Source: Mayfieldus sp038040285 (GTDB lineage: Bacteria; Actinomycetota; Thermoleophilia; Solirubrobacterales; 70-9). Taken from it: a stretch of 64,000 nucleotides of DNA. Shown here piece by piece: positions 8,235-17,961 of this stretch; within the stretch, counting starts at the first letter, position 1; every line of letters starts with the position of its first letter. Position numbers and translations under genes: made by a program. Location of the stretch: NCBI GenBank assembly GCA_038040285.1, contig JBBPIN010000006.1, forward strand, positions 29,085 through 93,084. The letters run 5' to 3'. The notes beneath the pieces were generated by a model. It worked only from the letters and a program-made list of their open reading frames with translations. It did not search any database and was not told where the DNA came from.

Positions 8235-9197
8235 TCAGCGAACGACAGCGCGCGGGTGGGCCCGGAAGTAAGCGTCTTTGAGCTGCTCGCCGGACAGATG
8301 CGTGTACATCTGGGTGGTCGAGACGTCGGCGTGTCCGAGCATCTCCTGTACCGCCCGCAGGTCGCAGCCACCGGCGAGCAGGTGAGTGGCGAAGCTGTGG
8401 CGCAGGGTGTGGGGGCTCATCTTTCCGTCCAGTCCTGCCGCGCGCGCATGCTTCTGGACGATCTTGTAGAGGCCCTGCCGGGTCAGCGGCCCACCGCGGA
8501 AATTGAGGAACAGCTTCGGCTCCTGTCGCTCGCCGACGAGCTTCGGCCGCCCGCCGCGCAGGTACGCGTTGATGGCCGCCACCGCCTTGGTGCCCAGCGG
8601 AACCAGCCGCTCCTTCGATCCCTTCCCATGCGCGCGTAGAAAGCCACGGCGCAGATCAACCTCCGACAGTTCCAATCCGATCGTCTCCGACGCCCGCAGC
8701 CCGCACGCGTACATCACCTCGAGCAGTGCGCGATCGCGCAGCGCGGTTGGCTCGCTGCCGCGCGGCATGGCCAGCAGGTGCTGGACCTCGGAGTAGTTGA
8801 GGACGTGGGGCAGCTTGCGCGAGCGGCGCGGCGCGGCCAGCGCCGCGGTTGGGTCCTCGGTGACCAACTCCTCCCGCCGCAGGTGCTTGTAGAAGGAACG
8901 CAGGCAGGCTGCCTTGCGGTGGATGGTCGCAGCCGAACAGGGGGGCCTGCCGTTTCCAGTCGCAAGCTCGGCCAGGAACTCAGACACGTCAGTGGGCCCG
9001 ACGGCGAGCGCATCGGCGCCCCTCTTGGCGAGAAAGGTGCCGTACTGAAGTAGGTCGGTGCGGTAGGCGTTGAGGGTGTTGCGCGACAGCCCCCGCTCGA
9101 GTTCGAGGTAGGCGAGGAAATCGAGCACCAGGCCCTCGAAACGATCGCCCGCCTTGGCCGGCGCGTCGGCTCTCTCCTCCACGGCGATTGGGTGCAT
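8235..9197 (-). CDS. xerD: Site-specific tyrosine recombinase XerD
   Basis: A 320-residue tyrosine recombinase that resolves chromosome dimers at dif with XerC. The N-terminal SAM-like core-binding domain covers about 20-115 (FLAYLELERGLSRNTLNAY). All catalytic residues are visible: R168 (CGLRASE), K192 (HGKGSKERLVP), H263 and R266 (HTLRHSFATH), H289 (LGHADVSTTQ) and the nucleophile Y298 (MYTH). The position just after the NUDIX gene matches the conserved actinobacterial order pyrG-NUDIX-xerD. It is a housekeeping recombinase, not evidence for a mobile element. Confidence 0.94.
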   Translation of the reverse strand: MHPIAVEERADAPAKAGDRFEGLVLDFLAYLELERGLSRNTLNAYRTDLLQYGTFLAKRGADALAVGPTDVSEFLAELATGNGRPPCSAATIHRKAACLRSFYKHLRREELVTEDPTAALAAPRRSRKLPHVLNYSEVQHLLAMPRGSEPTALRDRALLEVMYACGLRASETIGLELSEVDLRRGFLRAHGKGSKERLVPLGTKAVAAINAYLRGGRPKLVGERQEPKLFLNFRGGPLTRQGLYKIVQKHARAAGLDGKMSPHTLRHSFATHLLAGGCDLRAVQEMLGHADVSTTQMYTHLSGEQLKDAYFRAHPRAVVR

Positions 9198-9289
9198 GCG
9201 GCCCCCTTTCTGCGAACCGTCGCGTTCCCCTTGGCGCGCAAGCGCCGGACCAGCCCGGGTTCAGTCGGCGCAGCCGCCGCAGTTGGAGC

Positions 9290-9916
9290 TCAGCCTTGGC
9301 GCTGTTCACGAAACAGCAGCAACCCGACCAGCGACTTGGCGTCGACGCAGGCTTCGATCGCCTCGTCGAGCTCGTCCAGCGGCACCTCGACGACCTCGAT
9401 CCGCTCGCCCTCGGAAGGATTCGCCCCGACCTCGGTGAGCCCGGTGGCGATCCAGGCAACCTCCATTTCGCAGCCGCATCGAGGGGTGGGGTTTAAGAGC
9501 ATGAGCTCCCCCCACACTGGGGCCACGAACCAGCCCTACNNNNNNNNNNTGGCGACGAACAGGTGCACCTGTTCGTCGCTGAAGCCGGGGCTGGTGTAGA
9601 TGCGCTTCAGCTCCCGCCACTCGGCGGCCTCGATCCCGACCTCCTCGACCAGCTCGCGCTTCGCGCAGTCGATCGGCGACTCGCCGGGGACGTCGAGCTT
9701 CCCCGCCGGCAGCTCGAACAGCGAGTCCTCCCCAACCGCCTCCCGAGGCTGGCGGACCATGTAGAGGTGGCGGTCGTCATGGGCGACGATCGCGACCGCG
9801 CCGGGGTGCTCGACTACCTCGCGCTCCGACCTCGACCCGTCCTCGTAGCGGATCTTGTCGACGCGGACCGAGATCGTCCGTCCCTCGTGGGTGGTGCGCG
9901 ATTCGACTCGCTCCAT
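9290..9916 (-). CDS. NUDIX hydrolase (ADP-ribose pyrophosphatase-like), broken by an assembly gap
   Basis: The N-terminal part (9916 down to 9550) has the ADP-ribose pyrophosphatase pattern, with PAGKLDVPGESP and the Nudix box core RELVEEVG, and stops at SDEQVHLFVA. The C-terminal part (9450 down to 9290) continues with TGLTEVG and then IEVVEVPLDE and a DAKSLVGLLL end. Between them lie 89 bases that do not fit the family plus 10 N, and they add an in-frame TAG at 9536-9538. Joining at the shared hexamer TGGCGA (9445 and 9550) removes 105 bp, keeps frame and gives a normal protein of about 173 residues. The gene is probably intact in the organism. It lies beside xerD, as in mycobacteria. Confidence 0.8.
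9540..9549. other. Assembly gap (10 N) inside the NUDIX gene
   Basis: Ten N bases follow an 89-base segment (9451-9539) that is foreign to the NUDIX reading frame. The contig on the right starts with TGGCGA, which also ends the good sequence on the left at 9445-9450. Confidence 0.9.
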
Positions 9917-9925
9917 CGGCCTCCC

Positions 9926-10945
9926 CTAGCCTCGCACGGCGGCGCCAAGCGCCGCGCCGGATGCGAGCGCGGCGGCGAAGAACAGAGGGTCGTCGTCAAG
10001 GCCCCGGCCCATTACCCGCGCCGGCAGGCCGCTCGCCGCGTAGCCGTCAAGGTCGGCCGGCTGAGCCGACGCGCTGTGCAGGCCGCCGAGGAACGGCTTC
10101 AGGGCGACGATCACCTCGTCGACCGTCGAAGGGACCGGCACCTCCACCCCGACGAGCAGAAGCTCCAGCACGGTCTGGGTGTGATGGCTGATTCCGCGGT
10201 GGCGTTTCCGCGGATCGGCGCTCGAGAAGCGCGGCGAGAGCAGGGTCGGCAAGCCCAGCGCCAGCGCCGCGTGAGCCGTGTCCAGCGCCGCCAAGCCGCC
10301 GTGGCCGTAGCGGGATTCCGAGCCGACGATGCCCGGGCCCGGCCCCGCGATCACCGCGTCCCAGCCGAGCCCGGCCGCGGCGTCGAGCGCTCCGACGATG
10401 CTCAGTGCCTCCTGCTCGCCGCCGTATGTCGCGGCGGCGGTGATGTGGCCGCAGAGCAGCTCTCGCTCGCGCAGGGCCGCGACGTCGCGCGACATCGATC
10501 CCGGCAGCGCACCGCCGGGGGTCTGCACGTACCCGACCCGCAGCCCCTCTGCCGCCTGGGCCGCAGCCCAGGCAGCCGGCGCCAGATGGCCGTGCAGCGG
10601 GATCACGAGCACGGGCATCTCGCTCGTCGCGCTGGATTCCAGGTCCTCGTCGGCACCCTCCACCGGCTCCACCGGGTGCTGAAGCGAGGTGTAGTTGAGT
10701 TTCATCACGTGGGCGCCGGCACCTCCGCCGCCCTCCAGCCCGCGGGTCAGGTTGACGTGAACGACGTCGAAGCCGCCCGAGCCGAGCCCGAGGTCGAGCG
10801 CCACGGTGTTGACCACAACCTCGTCCCCTTCGCGGACCTCGCCGACCAATCCGTGGTCGGCCCAAGCCGGGCGCGCCTCGCCGCCGATCTCGACCGTCAG
10901 CGGGTCCTCGCCCACGACGACGCCGCGGCGCAGCTTCAGCACCAC
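9926..10945 (-). CDS. DUF3866 family protein
   Basis: A 339-residue protein that matches the pattern of DUF3866, an actinobacterial and firmicute family of unknown function. Typical segments are VVNTVALDLGLGSGGFDVVHVN, split here by family-conserved glycines, then HVMKLNYTSLQHPV, and the Gly-rich PGPGIVGSESRYGHGG. A later GISHHTQTVL segment is also typical. There is no signal peptide or membrane helix. The start is taken as the GTG at 10945, five bases after the stop of the M20 peptidase gene. It is followed by the NUDIX gene after a 9-base gap, so peptidase, DUF3866 and NUDIX are probably co-transcribed. Confidence 0.82.
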   Translation of the reverse strand: MVLKLRRGVVVGEDPLTVEIGGEARPAWADHGLVGEVREGDEVVVNTVALDLGLGSGGFDVVHVNLTRGLEGGGGAGAHVMKLNYTSLQHPVEPVEGADEDLESSATSEMPVLVIPLHGHLAPAAWAAAQAAEGLRVGYVQTPGGALPGSMSRDVAALRERELLCGHITAAATYGGEQEALSIVGALDAAAGLGWDAVIAGPGPGIVGSESRYGHGGLAALDTAHAALALGLPTLLSPRFSSADPRKRHRGISHHTQTVLELLLVGVEVPVPSTVDEVIVALKPFLGGLHSASAQPADLDGYAASGLPARVMGRGLDDDPLFFAAALASGAALGAAVRG

Positions 10946-10949
10946 GCGC

Positions 10950-12044
10950 TCATGACTTCGCCGCCTCTTCGACGATCGCCTCGCAGACCTCGAGCATCTG
11001 GTCGAGGTGGGCGGCCGGGACGCTCTCCTCGGGAGTGTGGTTTGCGTCGGTCCCGTTCGCCAGCAATACAAAGTCGAACCCCGAGGCGATCAACGCGTTG
11101 GCGTCGCTGCCTCCACCGGTGGCGACGCGACGCCCCTCGTGCCCGCAGCGATCCAGCGCCGCCATCGCCAGCTGCGCCGGCTTCGACCCGGCATCGGAGC
11201 GGTAGCCGCGAAACAGCTCCGTGACCTGCACGTCAACGTCGCAGCCGTGCTCGCTCGCCGCCCAGCTGCACGCGTCGACCATCGAGCCGACCGTCGCCGC
11301 CGCCCGCTCGGGGTCGATGCTGCGCGCCTCGCCCTCGATCCGGCAGTGCCCGGCGACGATGTTGGAGGCGCTGCCGCCCTCGATGATGCCGACGTTGGCC
11401 GTCGTCTCCTCGTCCAGCCGGCCCAGGTCCATCGCCGCGACCGCCGCCGCGGCGGCTGCGATCGCGCTGTGCCCGGCCTCTGGCTTGATCCCCGCGTGCG
11501 CCTCCTCCCCCTCGAACTCCGCCACCAGCCGCTGGTAGGTGGGCGCCGCGTCGATCACCTCGCCGATCGGGCTGGCGTGGTCGATCACGAAGCCGAACGG
11601 TGAGCGCAGGCCGCGGACGTCCAGTGCCTTCGCGCCGCGCAGGCCGTCCTCCTCGGCGACGGTGAAGACCAGCTCGAGGCCGATCGGCGGCGGCTCGGAC
11701 GAGTGGCGTGACGCCAGCTCGAGCAGTACCGTCACCGCGGCCTTGTTGTCGGCGCCGAGGATCGTCTCGCCCTTGCTGCGGTAGACGCCGTCCTCGAGGG
11801 CGACCTCGACCGGTCCGTCGTGCGGGACGGTGTCGAGATGAGAGGTAAATGCGACCCAGCGATCGTCGGCGCCGGGTAGACGCGCGATCAGATTGCCGGC
11901 GCCGGCCTGGGCCGGCCCGGCGGCGTCGTCCTCGACCACCTCGACCCCGAGTTCGCGAAGCTCCTCGGTCACCGCGTCGGCGACCGCGCGCTCCTCGCCG
12001 GTAGGGCTCGCCGTCTCGCAGAGGCGGACGAAGCGGTCGTGCAT
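10950..12044 (-). CDS. M20 family metallopeptidase, PepT-like
   Basis: A 364-residue zinc exopeptidase. The metal ligands are in order: H69 and D71 (FTSHLDTVP), D99 (GADNKAAV), the general base pair E131-E132 (TVAEEDG), D155 (VIDHAS) and a C-terminal His (DANHTPEES). The dimerisation domain is inserted at about 170-280. This spacing matches tripeptidase T-like members, which act in the cytoplasm on tri- and dipeptides. The ATG at 12044 has a strong Shine-Dalgarno sequence GAGGGAG nine bases upstream and gives the family's usual N-terminus; 28 more codons upstream are not needed. Confidence 0.88.
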   Translation of the reverse strand: MHDRFVRLCETASPTGEERAVADAVTEELRELGVEVVEDDAAGPAQAGAGNLIARLPGADDRWVAFTSHLDTVPHDGPVEVALEDGVYRSKGETILGADNKAAVTVLLELASRHSSEPPPIGLELVFTVAEEDGLRGAKALDVRGLRSPFGFVIDHASPIGEVIDAAPTYQRLVAEFEGEEAHAGIKPEAGHSAIAAAAAAVAAMDLGRLDEETTANVGIIEGGSASNIVAGHCRIEGEARSIDPERAAATVGSMVDACSWAASEHGCDVDVQVTELFRGYRSDAGSKPAQLAMAALDRCGHEGRRVATGGGSDANALIASGFDFVLLANGTDANHTPEESVPAAHLDQMLEVCEAIVEEAAKS

Positions 12045-12076
12045 CCGCTGCTCCCTCACGGCGACAAGGCTATGAG

Positions 12077-12466
12077 CTAGGCAAGGCCTGCCGCCTCCAG
12101 CGCCCGATCGTGGCCGGAGAAGATGCACATTGTCGAGATTCGCTCGCCAGCGAACCAGATCAACCAGGCGATCGATTGGTCGAACTCGACGCCGCTCGCC
12201 CTACCCCGAAAGTGCACGCGCCCGAGTACGACGAGCGAACCGTCGGGCACATCCCGTAGCTCGTCGACTGAGATCTGCCAGCTCTCGAACTGCTCGTCGA
12301 TCTCAGCCATCCAGTCCTTGATCCCGCCGTAGCCCCGATAGACAGCCCTGGTCATCGCCGAATGGACTTCGGCGTCGGGGTCGACGGCCGCCGCATCGAT
12401 CTCGCGATCGCCGTGGTTCCAGCGCTCGAACAGATCGAGGATCAGCTCTTGGCGCTCAGCGGCCAC
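12077..12466 (-). CDS. SnoaL-like / NTF2-fold protein
   Basis: A 129-residue NTF2-fold protein. The start is a GTG at 12466 preceded by GGGGGAT. The pattern LFERWNHGDREI-DAAAVDPDAEVHS, the loop RGYGGIKDWMAEI and the closing DRALEAAGLA are typical of the SnoaL-like family that is greatly expanded in Thermoleophilia. The cone-shaped barrel usually binds a small hydrophobic ligand, and members include polyketide cyclases and dehydratases, but no catalytic role can be assigned. It is divergent from nrtS with 45 bp between the starts. It shares its C-terminal ending with the SnoaL copies at 24.9-28.4 kb. Confidence 0.78.
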   Translation of the reverse strand: MAAERQELILDLFERWNHGDREIDAAAVDPDAEVHSAMTRAVYRGYGGIKDWMAEIDEQFESWQISVDELRDVPDGSLVVLGRVHFRGRASGVEFDQSIAWLIWFAGERISTMCIFSGHDRALEAAGLA

Positions 12467-12511
12467 AGATCCCCCAGTATCTCGCGCCCGCCGCGTGAGA
12501 CGATCGTCCCG

Positions 12512-12745
12512 ATGCGAGAGGCGCTGCAGATCTGCCTGCGGAGAGAGCACCTGCGCCAGACGGTCAAGATTGCCTTGATCGTCGGCACGATCCTCTTTCT
12601 GATCAACCAGGCGGACGTGGTGCTGGGCGGGGATGCCACCGCCACCACCTGGCTCAAGGTGAGCCTCAGCTATTGCGTGCCGTTCATCGTCTCGAACCTG
12701 GGACTGCTGGCCGGAAAGCGGGCAGAGCGCGGCGAGCGCCCTTGA
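12512..12745 (+). CDS. NrtS-like small membrane protein (nitrate/nitrite transporter family)
   Basis: A 77-residue protein with two hydrophobic segments, TVKIALIVGTILFLINQADV and SLSYCVPFIVSNLGLLAG. The linking sequence LGGDATATTWLK and the VPFxVSN motif are typical of the NrtS family, which was named for a role in nitrate/nitrite uptake in cyanobacteria. The ATG at 12512 gives the family's usual short N-terminal tail. It is alone on the plus strand before the DUF1326 gene, and no nitrate reductase gene is nearby. Its transport role here is inferred from the family only. Confidence 0.75.
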   Translation: MREALQICLRREHLRQTVKIALIVGTILFLINQADVVLGGDATATTWLKVSLSYCVPFIVSNLGLLAGKRAERGERP

Positions 12746-12848
12746 CGTCAGCCTCGCGCGGGGATAAATTCGGAAATTGGGCCAATCGGGCCCGTAAGTG
12801 CCCACTCGGCAATATGGCGGCGCTGCTCTGCCGCCGGAAGGAGTTCTT

Positions 12849-13469
12849 ATGGCTTGGCGAATTTCGGGAACCTACGTAGCCGCCTGCAGCTGCAACTTGA
12901 TCTGCCCCTGTCCGACCGACGGGCCGCCCACCAGCGCGGACGGCCAGTGTCGGGGCGTAGGGGTTTTCCACATCGCGGACGGCAACCTCGACGACGTCGA
13001 TCTTTCCGGTGTGGACGTGGTTCTGGTCAACCACTTCCCCTCAAACCTGACTGCCGGAGGCTGGAAGCTGGGCATAGTGGTCGGCGATGGGGCGTCGGAC
13101 GAGCAGGCCAACGCGGTCGAGACGATCATCAAGGGCGACGAGGGCGGCCCCTTCGCGGATTTTGCGGCGCTCACCGACGAGTGGATGGGTATGGAACGGG
13201 GTAGCGTCAGCTTTTCGGATGGCGATCGTCCAACCGGCTCGGTGGCAGGAGTCGACTTCACGTTCGAACCGCTGCCGGGACCCGAGGGCAGCGACACCGA
13301 GACCACCGTTCGCAACGCGGCATTCGGGTTCGCTCCAGAGTTTCGCGTCGGCAAGTCGACGGGCCACTTCAACGTCCAGGGCATCGAGTTCGACGCGATC
13401 TACGGCGAGACGGCCGACTACGAGTTCGCAAGCGAGATGGAAGAGGGGGCGGCGAAAGGACGCGGGTAG
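12849..13469 (+). CDS. DUF1326 domain protein
   Basis: A 206-residue protein starting at the ATG at 12849, which has GGAAGGAG seven bases upstream. It shows the DUF1326 pattern: an N-terminal WRISGTYVAACSC-N-LICPC motif with C13, C15, C19 and C21, another Cys at about 36, and a C-terminal STGHFNVQGIEFD-AIYGETADYEF segment. The cysteine cluster suggests metal binding. It has no signal peptide. Only 27 bp separate it from the DUF2182 membrane protein gene on the same strand, and the two families are often paired in actinobacteria and proteobacteria. The joint function is unknown; handling of a metal ion, perhaps copper, is the most likely idea. Confidence 0.85.
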   Translation: MAWRISGTYVAACSCNLICPCPTDGPPTSADGQCRGVGVFHIADGNLDDVDLSGVDVVLVNHFPSNLTAGGWKLGIVVGDGASDEQANAVETIIKGDEGGPFADFAALTDEWMGMERGSVSFSDGDRPTGSVAGVDFTFEPLPGPEGSDTETTVRNAAFGFAPEFRVGKSTGHFNVQGIEFDAIYGETADYEFASEMEEGAAKGRG

Positions 13470-13496
13470 CCCGCCAGGCCCCGGTCGAAGCTGACC

Positions 13497-14417
13497 ATGG
13501 AGTCTGCGACCCCGCGCCGCATCCCGGTTCTGCCTGATCTGCTCCAGTTCGGCCTGCTCGCTTCGCTGTTCCTGCTGGCCCTGGCGGGCTGGGCGGTGAC
13601 CGACGACCGGATGCAGGGAACGGACGCCGGCCCAGGCACGGACCTGGGTACGCTGGGCTTCTACGTCACCGCCTGGGTGGTGATGATGGCAGCGATGATG
13701 TTCCCGTCGATCTGGCCGATGGTCGTTATGTACCGGCGGGTTCAGAGGGGAAGGGCGGAGCAGGGTCGGGATGCACCGCTCGGCGCGACGACTCTCTTCG
13801 TATCCGGATACCTGATCACCTGGACCACGGCCGGCCTGGTCGCCTATGCGGTGTTCGAGACGGCCCGATCGGTGTCGATCGACGTCTTCTCCTGGGACCG
13901 GGGCGGCCCCTACCTTGCGGGCGGCATCATCGTCGCCGCGGCCATCTACCAGCTCACACCGCTGAAGGACGTCTGCCTGAGGAAGTGTCGAAGCCCTCTG
14001 ATGTTCATCCTCACCTCCTGGCAAGCTGGCCGCCTCGGCGCTCTACGCATGGGGATCGAGCACGGCGCCTGGTGCGTGGGCTGCTGCTGGGCGCTGATGG
14101 CGGCTCTTTTCGCGCTGGGCGTCATGAGCCTGGGATGGATGGTGTTCATCGCCGGGCTGATCGCCCTGGAGAAGTTGCTGCCATGGAGGGCCCTGGCGAA
14201 CTACAGCATCGCTATATTGCTTCTCGTCCTAGGCCTTGCGGTGGCGATCACGCCCGAGCGCGTGCCGGGACTGACGCTCCCCGACTCCTCACAGGCGATG
14301 CGAGCTGTGCAGGGGATGGGTGGAGACAGCATGGGCGGGGGCGCCAAGAAGATGTACGACAAGTCGATGCCCGGCAAGGGCATGGATTCCGGCGGCACGA
14401 AGGCGAAGGGACCCTAA
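13497..14417 (+). CDS. DUF2182 integral membrane protein
   Basis: A 306-residue protein with about seven membrane helices, matching DUF2182, annotated in databases as a predicted metal-binding membrane protein. Visible family motifs are WVVMMAAMMFPSIWPMV with its row of Met residues, YQLTPLKDVCLRKCRSPL, and MGIEHGAWCVGCCWALM. The Met, His and Cys residues inside the helices are plausible ligands for a soft metal. After the last helix there is a Gly, Met and Lys-rich tail (GGDSMGGGAKKMYDKSMPGK) that is not part of the family core. It forms a two-gene unit with the DUF1326 gene and converges on pyrG. Confidence 0.83.
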   Translation: MESATPRRIPVLPDLLQFGLLASLFLLALAGWAVTDDRMQGTDAGPGTDLGTLGFYVTAWVVMMAAMMFPSIWPMVVMYRRVQRGRAEQGRDAPLGATTLFVSGYLITWTTAGLVAYAVFETARSVSIDVFSWDRGGPYLAGGIIVAAAIYQLTPLKDVCLRKCRSPLMFILTSWQAGRLGALRMGIEHGAWCVGCCWALMAALFALGVMSLGWMVFIAGLIALEKLLPWRALANYSIAILLLVLGLAVAITPERVPGLTLPDSSQAMRAVQGMGGDSMGGGAKKMYDKSMPGKGMDSGGTKAKGP

Positions 14418-14513
14418 GCCGAGTGACCACCGCCATCCGCTCCCCCGGCTTGCTGGTCGGCCCCGTGAGCAGCTCCGTGCTGCCCTTCGCCTTTCCCGGA
14501 ACCTCGACCCGCC

Positions 14514-16197
<1,684 letters not shown>

Positions 16198-16205
<8 letters not shown>

Positions 16206-17040
16206 TGACCCTGCCCAACGAGTCTAGAGATCGCAGTGGCGGAAACGACTCGATTGCTTTCGAAATCGACCGCAATTCGCCGTAAATCGTGATCGCCGCG
16301 ACCACCGCCAAGGCGATCAGCCGGCCGCTCTCGTCGAGCGTGGTCAAGAGCCAGACACCGGCGATCGCCCCGACCAGGTTCGACCCGGTGTCGCCGAGCA
16401 TCGCCCGCTCGCCCAAGGTGAACCAGGCTGCGACCAGGACCGGGCCGAGGAAGATTCCAAGCAGCTCGACCGGCTCTGCGGTCCAGGCCCCGATGCAAAG
16501 TCCCAGGCCAAGCAGCACCAGGGCCTTCTCGGCCCGCCCCGGACGCAGGTCGAGGAGGTTGAACAGGTTGGTGGCAAGGATCAGCAGCGCGACGTCGGTG
16601 AGGTACTCGAACGACTGTAGGCCGCGCCCCGAGACGACATAGGCGGCAAGCGCCAGGGCGCCGATCGCCTTGATCGCCCCGGTCGACAGCCGCCCCTCGC
16701 GAAGCGCCTGAGCGTGTCCCTGCCAACCACGGGGCGCGTCTGGCTGCGTGCCCTGCCCCAGCGAATCGTCGAGAAAGCCGAGGAAGGCGACGCCAAGCAC
16801 ATAGGGAATCCAGCGGCGCAGCTCAGGGGCGAGCAGGTCGAGGTCGGCGCGGTCATTGAGGAAGGCGAGCGGCGCCAGGGCGACAAGAGCAGTGGTCGCG
16901 AGCACGGCGCCGAGCGGGAAGGCGAGACTGCGGCCGCGATAGTTGTCGCGTACCAATCCGGCGTCGACGAGGCCCCGCACACCGGCCGGGACCATCAGCA
17001 GAGCCAGGCCGAAGGAGAGCGGCAGCCCTATCCAGAGCAC
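16198..17040 (-). CDS. Glycosyltransferase family 4 (MraY/WecA-like) membrane protein
   Basis: A 280-residue multi-pass protein of the polyprenyl-phosphate N-acetylhexosamine-1-phosphate transferase superfamily. Signature positions are VRDNYRGR near the N-terminus, FLGFLDDSLG (the Asp-Asp pair), NLFNLLDLRPGRAEK and MLGDTGSNLVGA, all on the cytoplasmic side in MraY and WecA. It is shorter than MraY (about 320-360) and carries a distinct third motif, so the acceptor and sugar are not predictable; a role in a cell-surface glycan is likely. It uses a GTG start. It is inserted between steB and pyrG, which are adjacent in Mycobacterium. Confidence 0.8.
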
Positions 17041-17054
17041 GTGGGATCGCTCAT

Positions 17055-17951
17055 CTAGGGCGCGCCGGCGGGCACCGGGGGAAGGCCCGGCGACGGCGTG
17101 AGCAGGTCGGGGAGCAGCCGGTCGGCGGTGTCCTTGACCCCGAAGTTGCCCTCGGCGCCGAGCAGCGCAAAGACCATCGCCACCTGCCCCGAGACGAAGT
17201 CGAGGTCGTCCGCGGTCGAGAGACCATGGGAGGAAAAGAAGGAGATCGAGGAGGGGTCGGTCTCGCTGGTCTCGACGCCGACCTGCTTGGCGCCGGCCGC
17301 CTCGATCCCGTCCAGAAGGCCGGCCTCGAGCCTGCTGGTCGCGGTCTTGTCCTGTCCGTTGATGTCGGTGGGCTGCTGGCGAACGACGATCACGCTGTCG
17401 AGCGCGCCGAAGCGCCCACTCGCCCGGGACAACAGGCGGCTTCGCACCCGATCGAGCAGGGTGCCGCCGAGGACGATCTGCCTCCCGACCCCCTTGCCGA
17501 GTGCATCGACGGAATCGCTGTTGGTCGCCAGATCGGAGAGGCGGGTTTGCGAGAGCTCGCCGGCGAGACCGCCGATGTCGGGTGGCTCGCGCACGACCGC
17601 GACCGCGACCAGACGGCCGCCGGACGGTTGCAGCGCGTTCTCTATGTCCGTCGAGAGATCGTTGGGGAGCCCGCCGAGCGCAACGACGCCGATCCGCTGT
17701 CCTCGCAGCTCTCCCCGAACCAGCGCCGGATAGACCCGCTGGGCGAACTCATCGGAGCGGTTGAGCTGCCCGGCGAGCTGGTCGGAGCGGCTGCGCGCCG
17801 CCTCGAGGTCGCCGGTGAGGCTCGCCTCGAGGTTCTTCTTCGTGTTCGAGAGCACGTTGTCGCCGAACCCGACCCCGATCAGGATCCCGATCGCCAATGC
17901 CAGGAACACGGCCGCCAGCGAGGCCGCGTGATAGCGCGAGCTGTAACCCAT
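17055..17951 (-). CDS. SteB / MctB-like membrane-anchored protein
   Basis: A 298-residue protein with one N-terminal membrane helix (SLAAVFLALAIGILIGVGFG) and a short coiled coil (about 40-70), followed by an extracytoplasmic domain that contains RGQRIGVVALGG and RQIVLGGTLLDR. This layout is that of the actinobacterial family called copper transporter MctB in Mycobacterium and SteB in Corynebacterium. There SteA and SteB act together at the cell envelope and in division. The gene lies 10 bp after steA, as in those genomes. No clear copper-binding cluster is visible, so the SteB role is favoured over transport. Confidence 0.82.
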   Translation of the reverse strand: MGYSSRYHAASLAAVFLALAIGILIGVGFGDNVLSNTKKNLEASLTGDLEAARSRSDQLAGQLNRSDEFAQRVYPALVRGELRGQRIGVVALGGLPNDLSTDIENALQPSGGRLVAVAVVREPPDIGGLAGELSQTRLSDLATNSDSVDALGKGVGRQIVLGGTLLDRVRSRLLSRASGRFGALDSVIVVRQQPTDINGQDKTATSRLEAGLLDGIEAAGAKQVGVETSETDPSSISFFSSHGLSTADDLDFVSGQVAMVFALLGAEGNFGVKDTADRLLPDLLTPSPGLPPVPAGAP

Positions 17952-17961
17952 CGCGAAGAGG

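Noticed and set aside
8235..9197. XerD as an integrase of a mobile element
   Set aside because: All features and the pyrG-NUDIX-xerD neighbourhood fit the housekeeping dimer-resolution enzyme.
9563..11224. Plus-strand open frame of 553 codons opposite the NUDIX, DUF3866 and M20 genes
   Set aside because: It crosses three well-supported genes on the other strand and an assembly gap border; its sequence is low in complexity and rich in Arg and His.
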